A DNA stretch of 64,000 bases from Lachnospiraceae bacterium (GTDB lineage Bacteria; Bacillota; Clostridia; Lachnospirales; Lachnospiraceae). The stretch's first letter is position 1; every line of letters starts with the position of its first letter. The translations under genes were made by a program, and so were the position numbers. The stretch spans positions 1-64,000 of the forward strand of contig WSLY01000005.1 of assembly GCA_013316825.1 (NCBI GenBank), given 5' to 3'. The notes beneath the pieces were generated by a model. That model saw only the letters and a list, made by a program, of their open reading frames with translations, searched no databases and was not told where the DNA came from. This document shows, in pieces, positions 58,618-64,000 of the stretch.

Positions 58618-59997
58618 ATGGCTATCGATTTACTTAGCAGCGGACTTAGCGCCGGCTGCTTTTTCTTTTTGATATGGAGGCTTGCAGAGCCGAGAAACCG
58701 GTATGTAAAAGGACCGGCTGTCTTTTTATGCTTTGCTGCCGTGATTGCAGGAATTGGCGGCAAATGGGATAATCTGCCGCTTTTGGGCGTATTGTACCTG
58801 CTGCTTGAGCTTTTGTTTGCAGGAAGCAGAATGCTTAAGCTGTATCTGGCTGCGGCATATGTTTCCATACGGGAGCTGGTGAGATTTACTTTTTTTTATC
58901 TGGCAAACGTCTCCATGAGCAGTCTGCTGGACGGGTATGTAAAGGAGTTTGAGAGCGGTGGGATTGGAGCGTCAGAGCTGTTAGAGAAGATAGCTTATGT
59001 GGAGCAGCTTTATTCGGTTATTTTTTTTACGGTGTTAAATATTCTCTGCTTTGGTTTTTTGTATTTGTACAAAAAACAGCTTCCGCGAAAAGGATTGTGG
59101 CGCTCTGACAGGACAGCTTTGTTTTATCTGATGATTCCGGCGCTGACCGGCTATGTCTATTGTATCCTTATCAGAAACATCCAGATGATAGTGCGGAGTG
59201 ATGAAATACTGCTGCTTGACAGCGAGGTGCCCCTTATGCGCCTGCTCGTCCCAACGGGGAGCCTTCTATGCCTGACGGCGGTCTTTGCGTCGGCGCTTCT
59301 TCTCAAAAAAACGGAAGAGGCGTTTCAGAAGGAGAAAGAAGCGCAGGTTTACAAAAACCGTTTGCGGGATATGGAGCAGTATATAGGGGACTTGGAGCGG
59401 ATGTACGGCGACGTGAAAAGTATGCGCCATGATTTAAAAAATTATGTGGCGGATATGCAGCTTCTGGCGGAGCAGGAAAATTGGGAGCGAGCAGCGTTTG
59501 GTGAATATCTGCAGGCGCTTTCTAAGCGGGTGGATACGTTTAAATTTTCGTATGCCACGGGAAATCCTATTACGGATGTGGTGGTAAACCGGCAGCTTGG
59601 GGCGGCAGAGGCGGCGGGGATACGTGTGGAATGTGTTTTTTTCTTTCCTAAGTCCGGCAAAATGGAGGCGTTCGATTTAAGCGTTCTTTTAAACAATGCG
59701 CTGGAAAATGCAGTGGAAGCGTGCAGCAGGGAAGCGGAAGGCCCTTTAGAAATTTCGCTTACATCGAGACAGCAGGGCAGCCTGTTTCTGATTTCTGTGA
59801 AAAATACCTGTACGGAAGAACCTGTGTGGAAGGACGGCATACCGGTGAGCACAAAGAAGGATAACGGGATACATGGGCAGGGGATTGGGAATATAGAAAA
59901 AATTGCCGAGAAGTATGAGGGGACGGTGAAGATTGGCACAGAGGACGGCGTATTTGTACTGGAGGTGCTGTTAAAACTATCTTCTGCAAAGCGGTAG
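58618..59997 (+). CDS. GHKL-type sensor histidine kinase (AgrC/VirS-like)
   Basis: A 459-residue protein with about six N-terminal membrane helices (roughly residues 1-225), a cytoplasmic helix and the H box MRHDLKNYVADMQLL with His271. The GHKL ATPase has the N box LLNNALENAVEAC and G box GIHGQGIGNIEKIAEKYEG. ATG 58618 was chosen because GGGAG lies 5 bases upstream; a GTG at 58612 overlaps that site. It is the cognate kinase of the LytTR regulator. The membrane domain suggests a hydrophobic or peptide signal; no peptide precursor gene was found beside it. Confidence 0.92.
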   Translation: MAIDLLSSGLSAGCFFFLIWRLAEPRNRYVKGPAVFLCFAAVIAGIGGKWDNLPLLGVLYLLLELLFAGSRMLKLYLAAAYVSIRELVRFTFFYLANVSMSSLLDGYVKEFESGGIGASELLEKIAYVEQLYSVIFFTVLNILCFGFLYLYKKQLPRKGLWRSDRTALFYLMIPALTGYVYCILIRNIQMIVRSDEILLLDSEVPLMRLLVPTGSLLCLTAVFASALLLKKTEEAFQKEKEAQVYKNRLRDMEQYIGDLERMYGDVKSMRHDLKNYVADMQLLAEQENWERAAFGEYLQALSKRVDTFKFSYATGNPITDVVVNRQLGAAEAAGIRVECVFFFPKSGKMEAFDLSVLLNNALENAVEACSREAEGPLEISLTSRQQGSLFLISVKNTCTEEPVWKDGIPVSTKKDNGIHGQGIGNIEKIAEKYEGTVKIGTEDGVFVLEVLLKLSSAKR

Positions 59998-60058
59998 GTG
60001 TGTGTATGTTGCGGCGGCGGTATGCATAAGATAGAGAAACGAACAAGAGGAGCGCAAT

Positions 60059-60586
60059 ATGGCGACGATTATTCTTGACGCCGGACATGGCGGCTGGCAC
60101 AATGGCGCCGTCTATGAAGGGCGTTTGGAGAAGGACGATACGCTGGCACTTACCCTTGCAGTCGGCAGGATTTTGGAGGACAATGGAATCAATGTGCTCT
60201 ATACAAGAACGAACGACAGTTACCGTTCTCCCATGGAGCGGGCGGATACGGCAAACGAAACGAATGCGGATTACTTTGTCTCCATACACAGAAATGCAAG
60301 TCCGACGGCAGGGCAATATTCGGGTGTAGAAACGCTGGTTTATAACAAAAGCGGTGAGGCAGGAAGGCTTGCGGAAGCCATTAACCGAAATCTGGAGGGA
60401 GTCGGCTTTATCAATCAGGGAGTCAGAGAAAATACCAATCTGGTGGTGTTAAACCGTACAAGGATGCCGGCGGTGCTGGTGGAAGCGGGTTTTATCAATA
60501 CGCCCGCCGACAATTATCTGTTTGACGCCAGATTTCAGGAAATTGCACAGGCGATTGCAGATGGAATATTGACGGCAGTGGTATAG
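60059..60586 (+). CDS. N-acetylmuramoyl-L-alanine amidase (Amidase_3) without signal peptide
   Basis: A 175-residue single-domain zinc amidase. ILDAGHGG holds His10, Glu24 and His77 (FVSIHRNA) complete the zinc site, and Glu142 (VLVEAGFINTP) is the catalytic Glu. It cleaves the MurNAc-L-Ala bond. There is no signal peptide, cell-wall-binding domain or membrane helix, so it must act after lysis or be exported another way; CwlC-like mother-cell lysis enzymes and phage endolysins share this layout. GAGGAGCG precedes the start. It lies 61 bp after the kinase gene and ends at a terminator, so it may belong to the same transcript. Confidence 0.9.
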   Translation: MATIILDAGHGGWHNGAVYEGRLEKDDTLALTLAVGRILEDNGINVLYTRTNDSYRSPMERADTANETNADYFVSIHRNASPTAGQYSGVETLVYNKSGEAGRLAEAINRNLEGVGFINQGVRENTNLVVLNRTRMPAVLVEAGFINTPADNYLFDARFQEIAQAIADGILTAVV

Positions 60587-60588
60587 AG

Positions 60589-60623
60589 AAGTACCGTGGA
60601 GGCGTAGCTTTCACGGTACTTTT
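60589..60623 (+). terminator. Terminator after the amidase gene
   Basis: AAGTACCGTG (60589-60598) pairs perfectly with CACGGTACTT (60612-60621), followed by a short T-run. Confidence 0.9.
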
Positions 60624-60665
60624 CATAATTCACTTGGTATTTTTATACAGAATGTATTTATAGCA

Positions 60666-60695
60666 TTGCTATTTGTAGGGCATCTGTTGTAAAAT
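60666..60695 (+). promoter_or_regulatory. Promoter candidate for the Na/Pi cotransporter gene
   Basis: TTGCTA (60666-60671) and TAAAAT (60690-60695) are 18 bp apart. No clear PhoB/PhoP box is visible. Confidence 0.5.
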
Positions 60696-60740
60696 GTCAA
60701 ATGTGGACATAATGAGTTGATAATAAGTGAGGGAGTAGAA

Positions 60741-62510
60741 ATGGATTTTTTTAGCATACTGACTATGATTGGAGGTCTTGCCCTGTTTTTATATGGTATG
60801 AACCTGATGGGGGATGGGCTTTCAAAGGCTTCGGGCGGAAGACTGGAGAGCATTCTGGAGAAGCTTACCAATAAGCCCGTAAAGGCAGTGCTGGTGGGAG
60901 CGGGGGTGACGGCGGTTATCCAGTCCTCCTCTGCCACGACGGTTATGGTAGTAGGATTCGTAAACTCCGGTATTATGCGGCTGGAGCAGGCAGTCAATGT
61001 TATTATCGGTGCCAATGTCGGCACTACGATAACGGCATGGCTTTTAAGTCTTTCAGGCATAGAGAGCGGCAGTTTTTTCGTGCAGCTCTTAAAGCCGTCT
61101 TCTTTTTCACCGGTACTTGCCATTATCGGCGTCAGCCTGATTTCTTTTTCCAAGAAGGACAGAAGAAAGGATATTGGTTCCATTATGGCAGGTTTTGCCA
61201 TACTGATGATAGGTATGGACACCATGAGCAATGCGGTGAAGCCTTTGGCGGATATTCCGGAGTTTGGCAGGGTGCTTATCATGTTTTCCAATCCGATTCT
61301 GGGTATGCTGGCGGGTCTGATACTGACAGCGGTGATTCAAAGTTCTTCTGCATCCGTCGGTATTTTACAGGCACTTTGCAAAACAGGCTCAGTGGGGTAT
61401 GCGACGGCGATACCGGTTATTATGGGGCAGAATATCGGCACATGCATCACTGCCATGATTTCCAGTGTAGGGGCGAGCAAGGATGCAAGACGTGCCGCAT
61501 TGCTGCATTTATATTATAATATTTTAAAGACTTCCCTTTTTATGGCAGTATTTTATACGGCAGATTCATTCCTCCATTTTGCTTTTATGGACAAGCCGAT
61601 TTCTGCATTGGGCGTTGCAGTGGTACATTCGGCATTTAATATCGCGGCATGTATCATATTGCTGCCTTTTTCCAAGCTTCTGGTAAAACTGGTTTATATT
61701 ACGGTTCCGGACAGAACAAAGGCAGAGATTCTTTCGCCGGAGGAAACAGAGCTGCGTACCCTTGATGTGCGTTTTCTGGATACGCCGGGTCTTGCCATCG
61801 AGCGGAGCAGGCACGTGGCGGTTACGATGGCGCGGTATGCCCAGAAGTCCATTGATATGGCAATGGGGCTGATAAAAAAGTATGACAAGGAAACGGCGGC
61901 AAAGGTGGAGGAGATAGAGAATCAGGTTGACAGATTTGAGGATGAATTGGGTACTTATCTTGTCAGTCTGAGCAGCAGGGATTTGTCTGAGCGGGACAGT
62001 AGAATGTTGTCGGTGCTGCTGCATTGCATCGGGGATTTTGAACGGATTTCGGACCATGCGCTGAATATCAAGCAGGCGGCGGATGAGATGACGGATAAAA
62101 AATTGTCGTTTTCTGATAAGGCGACGGAGGAGATAGAGGTGTTCTCCAGAGCAGTCAGTGAGATACTGGAACTTGCCGTCAGCGCTTTTGAGACAGAAAA
62201 TTTGAAGCGGGCACAGCTTGTAGAGCCGCTCGAAGAGGTTATCGACCAACTTAACAATGAAATCAAAAAGCGTCATATCAAGCGTCTCCGCAAGGGAAAA
62301 TGTACCATAGAGCTTGGCTTTGTGCTTACGGATATCACCACCAATTATGAGAGAGTGGCGGACCATTGCTCCAACATTGCCGTGTGCCTGCTGCAGGTGA
62401 GCGAGGGCAGCTTTGAGACACATGGATATCTGGACAGCTTAAAGGATGAAGAGAACATTGCCTTTAAGGGCAAGGTGCTCGCGTACAGGGAAAAGTATTT
62501 TCTTCCATAA
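60741..62510 (+). CDS. Na/Pi cotransporter family protein with C-terminal PhoU domain
   Basis: 589 residues from ATG 60741 (GAGGGAG upstream; the open frame begins 8 codons earlier without a site). The membrane part (about 1-320) has two inverted repeats, each with the phosphate-binding QSSSA motif (VIQSSSATTVMVVGFVN near residue 60; VIQSSSASVGILQAL near residue 198). Residues of about 345-560 are PhoU-like helices (RDSRMLSVLLHCIGDFERIS, TNYERVADHCSNIAV). It would move phosphate with sodium, with PhoU as regulator. It is monocistronic, ending at a terminator pair convergent with the CBS-protein gene. Confidence 0.94.
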   Translation: MDFFSILTMIGGLALFLYGMNLMGDGLSKASGGRLESILEKLTNKPVKAVLVGAGVTAVIQSSSATTVMVVGFVNSGIMRLEQAVNVIIGANVGTTITAWLLSLSGIESGSFFVQLLKPSSFSPVLAIIGVSLISFSKKDRRKDIGSIMAGFAILMIGMDTMSNAVKPLADIPEFGRVLIMFSNPILGMLAGLILTAVIQSSSASVGILQALCKTGSVGYATAIPVIMGQNIGTCITAMISSVGASKDARRAALLHLYYNILKTSLFMAVFYTADSFLHFAFMDKPISALGVAVVHSAFNIAACIILLPFSKLLVKLVYITVPDRTKAEILSPEETELRTLDVRFLDTPGLAIERSRHVAVTMARYAQKSIDMAMGLIKKYDKETAAKVEEIENQVDRFEDELGTYLVSLSSRDLSERDSRMLSVLLHCIGDFERISDHALNIKQAADEMTDKKLSFSDKATEEIEVFSRAVSEILELAVSAFETENLKRAQLVEPLEEVIDQLNNEIKKRHIKRLRKGKCTIELGFVLTDITTNYERVADHCSNIAVCLLQVSEGSFETHGYLDSLKDEENIAFKGKVLAYREKYFLP

Positions 62511-62534
62511 GGGTCAGAGTTTTTTCTGCAAAAG

Positions 62535-62563
62535 TAAAAAAACCTGCCGCCAGAGCCGGCAGG
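62535..62563 (-). terminator. Terminator of the CNNM/TlyC gene (minus strand)
   Basis: CCTGCC (62543-62548) and GGCAGG (62558-62563) form a GC stem; read on the minus strand it is followed by TTTTTTT. Confidence 0.85.
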
Positions 62564-62572
62564 ACAAAAAAG

Positions 62573-62600
62573 GAAGCCGCTATACAGCGGCTTCTGTTTG
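62573..62600 (+). terminator. Terminator of the Na/Pi gene (plus strand)
   Basis: GAAGCCGC (62573-62580) pairs with GCGGCTTC (62587-62594) over TATACA, with TGTTTGTTCTTTTT after it. It overlaps the end of the minus-strand gene. Confidence 0.7.
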
Positions 62601-63893
62601 TTCTTTTTCGTTTTCTTTGTCCGTTTCTTCCTTTTGGGGCTCTTCCTTCAGGGGAAGGGTCAGCAGCACATGGGAAATCCGGTTCTGGTCGATGCCTTTG
62701 ACCTGCAGGACGGTACCGTCCTCCAAGGTGACGGCTTCCTCGTCTTCCGGCAGGCGGTCAAGCTGTCCGATGATAATGCCGCCGATAGAATCGTAGTCGT
62801 CGGAATTTAAGTCGGTGCCGATGGCATCGTTGATATCGGACAAATTCATGCTGCCTTCTATCAGGTAGACATGTTCGTCCATTTTTTGTATCAGCTCTTT
62901 TTCGTCTTCGTCGTACTCATCCCTGATTTCTCCGACAAGCTCTTCCAACAAATCCTCTAGTGTTATCATTCCCACAGTTGAGCCGTATTCGTTTAATACA
63001 AAGGCGACATTCATAGACTTTTCACGCATCTCCAGCAGCAAATCCGCCGTCTTCTTATATTCATAGGTGTAATAAGCATCGCGGATAAGAGACGCAAGCT
63101 GAAAAGAACTGCCCTCCGCGAGGAAAAAGTCTTTTATGTTGATGAAGCCAAGCATACTGTCTTTGTCTTCCTGATAGACAGGGATACGGGTGTACATGGA
63201 CTCTTTAAAAATGGAAAGCAGCTCATCATAGGTACCGTCGGAGCCGATAGTCACCATATTTACGCGGGGAATCATAATATCCTTGGCGCAGGTATCGGAA
63301 AATTCAAATACATTGTAGATAAGCTCGCGTTCTTCCGTCTCGATTTCCCCGTCCTCATGGCTTACATCCACATACGTTTTTAATTCATTTTCCGTAATCG
63401 TTTCTTTTTTGGAGGAATCGATATGCAGCAGACGCAAAATACCGTTTGCAATGGCATCCACGATGAAGATGACGGGCGTCATCAGTTTCATCATATAATA
63501 TATGGTACGTGAGTAGGTAAGGGCAATTTTTTCCGAATTCAGACTCGCCCATGTCTTCGGGACAATTTCCCCTATAAGCAGTATAACGAAAGTGAGCACG
63601 CCGGTAAAAACGCCTATGTACGCGCCGAAGCCCAGCTTGATAACCAACGTGGTGGTGAGGGAGGAAGCGCTTAAGTTGACAACATTATTGCCAATCAGGA
63701 TGGCGTTCAGCATTTTGCTGTAACGGTCCAGTATTTTGTTGACAATCGCCGCCCGCCTGATTCCTTCCTCCTCCAGTGTGCGCATTTTGACACGGTTGAC
63801 TGTGGTAAGCGCGGTCTCTGCGGAAGAAAAGAAAGCCGACAAAAGAACCAGAATAAAAAGAACTATCAGTTGTATGACACCAGAGGTATCCAA
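62580..63893 (-). CDS. CNNM/TlyC-type membrane protein with DUF21, CBS pair and CorC/HlyC domains
   Basis: 437 residues from a TTG at 63893, which lies 9 bases after AAAGGAG; a GTG at 63902 directly abuts that site and would be a poor start. The DUF21 membrane domain (about 1-185) has FFSSAETALTTVNRVKMRTL, GNNVVNLSASSLTT and GEIVPKTWASLNSEKIA. Two CBS motifs follow (about 205-325; MIPRVNMVTIGSDGTYDELL), then a CorC_HlyC transporter-associated domain to about 420 and a charged tail. Older annotation calls these hemolysins; they are now linked to Mg2+ transport. Activity here is unproven. It is convergent with the Na/Pi gene. Confidence 0.93.
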   Translation of the reverse strand: MDTSGVIQLIVLFILVLLSAFFSSAETALTTVNRVKMRTLEEEGIRRAAIVNKILDRYSKMLNAILIGNNVVNLSASSLTTTLVIKLGFGAYIGVFTGVLTFVILLIGEIVPKTWASLNSEKIALTYSRTIYYMMKLMTPVIFIVDAIANGILRLLHIDSSKKETITENELKTYVDVSHEDGEIETEERELIYNVFEFSDTCAKDIMIPRVNMVTIGSDGTYDELLSIFKESMYTRIPVYQEDKDSMLGFINIKDFFLAEGSSFQLASLIRDAYYTYEYKKTADLLLEMREKSMNVAFVLNEYGSTVGMITLEDLLEELVGEIRDEYDEDEKELIQKMDEHVYLIEGSMNLSDINDAIGTDLNSDDYDSIGGIIIGQLDRLPEDEEAVTLEDGTVLQVKGIDQNRISHVLLTLPLKEEPQKEETDKENEKEQTEAAV

Positions 63894-63939
63894 AAAAACC
63901 ACTCCTTTGTGTTTTAAAATATTATTTCTAATGAATGAA

Positions 63940-63969
63940 ATGATACAATATGTATCCGTATATTGTCAA
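63940..63969 (-). promoter_or_regulatory. Promoter of the CNNM/TlyC gene (minus strand)
   Basis: On the minus strand TTGACA (63969-63964) and TATCAT (63945-63940) have an 18-bp spacer, about 45 bp upstream of the start codon. Confidence 0.8.
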
Positions 63970-64000
63970 GTTATGAGCCGTCCAAACATATAATTTCACA

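Noticed and set aside
63894..63902. GTG 63902 as start of the CNNM/TlyC gene
   Set aside because: The AAAGGA site touches the GTG, leaving no spacer; the TTG at 63893 is spaced correctly. The difference is three residues only.

Overview
The window reads as chromosomal DNA of a spore-forming, low-to-mid GC Firmicute, most likely a member of the Lachnospiraceae or a close clostridial relative. The evidence is a Gram-positive PolC, the sporulation sigma factors SigK and SigH, the MEP isoprenoid enzymes IspG, IspF and Dxr, a minimal two-gene SUF-type pair, HemZ/HemW-type radical SAM proteins, near-universal AGGAGG-like ribosome binding sites, and strong strand bias (all but two genes on the plus strand). 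No prophage, insertion sequence or CRISPR array was seen. The content is mostly core genome with a few inserted accessory modules.

Layout. 1-5.2 kb: a signalling block with a 5'-truncated hybrid histidine kinase, a degenerate EAL/HDOD protein and a chemoreceptor without an extracellular domain. 5.2-9 kb: lepA, hemW and sigK. 9-12.4 kb: a GH26 lipoprotein and a cytoplasmic GH32 enzyme behind a promoter that carries a LacI-type palindrome. 12.4-16.9 kb: pilT, comM and dprA, a possible DNA-uptake neighbourhood. 16.9-22.6 kb: ispG and polC. 22.6-23.2 kb: tRNA-Glu(CTC) and an AT-rich scar. 23.2-28.5 kb: ispF (with an unusual Cys-rich tail), an EFR1-type flavodoxin-ferredoxin, cysS, mrnC, rlmB and sigH, an order that resembles the Bacillus block. 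28.5-34.5 kb: a cation/proton antiporter and an RND pump with a very large first extracellular loop, controlled by a TetR operator and a TetR gene at the distal end. 34.5-36.7 kb: a DtxR/MntR-family gene divergent from a sufC-sufB pair.

36.8-43.5 kb: polysaccharide deacetylase and bactofilin, then pyrH, frr, a 30-codon ORF, cdsA, dxr and rseP. 43.5-56 kb: apt, rel, a metallo-beta-lactamase-fold hydrolase, a PadR/HAAS module, hemZ, a DUF6020-like membrane protein, hisS, aspS and a 4'-phosphopantetheinyl transferase. 56-60.6 kb: a small alarmone synthetase, a Gly/Tyr/Leu-repeat protein, a LytTR/GHKL two-component system and a signal-less amidase. 60.6-64 kb: a Na/Pi cotransporter with a PhoU domain, convergent with a CNNM/TlyC-type CBS protein.

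The likeliest under-described items are the Gly/Tyr-repeat protein next to a LytTR/AgrC-like pair and an amidase (56.9-60.6 kb), the IspF with a ferredoxin-like CX2CX2CX3C tail, the RND transporter with a roughly 270-residue loop insertion and no adjacent adaptor gene, a structured leader before pilT, and a terminator-shaped hairpin inside the phosphopantetheinyl transferase coding sequence. All functional assignments rest on motif recognition by eye; no database search was run.
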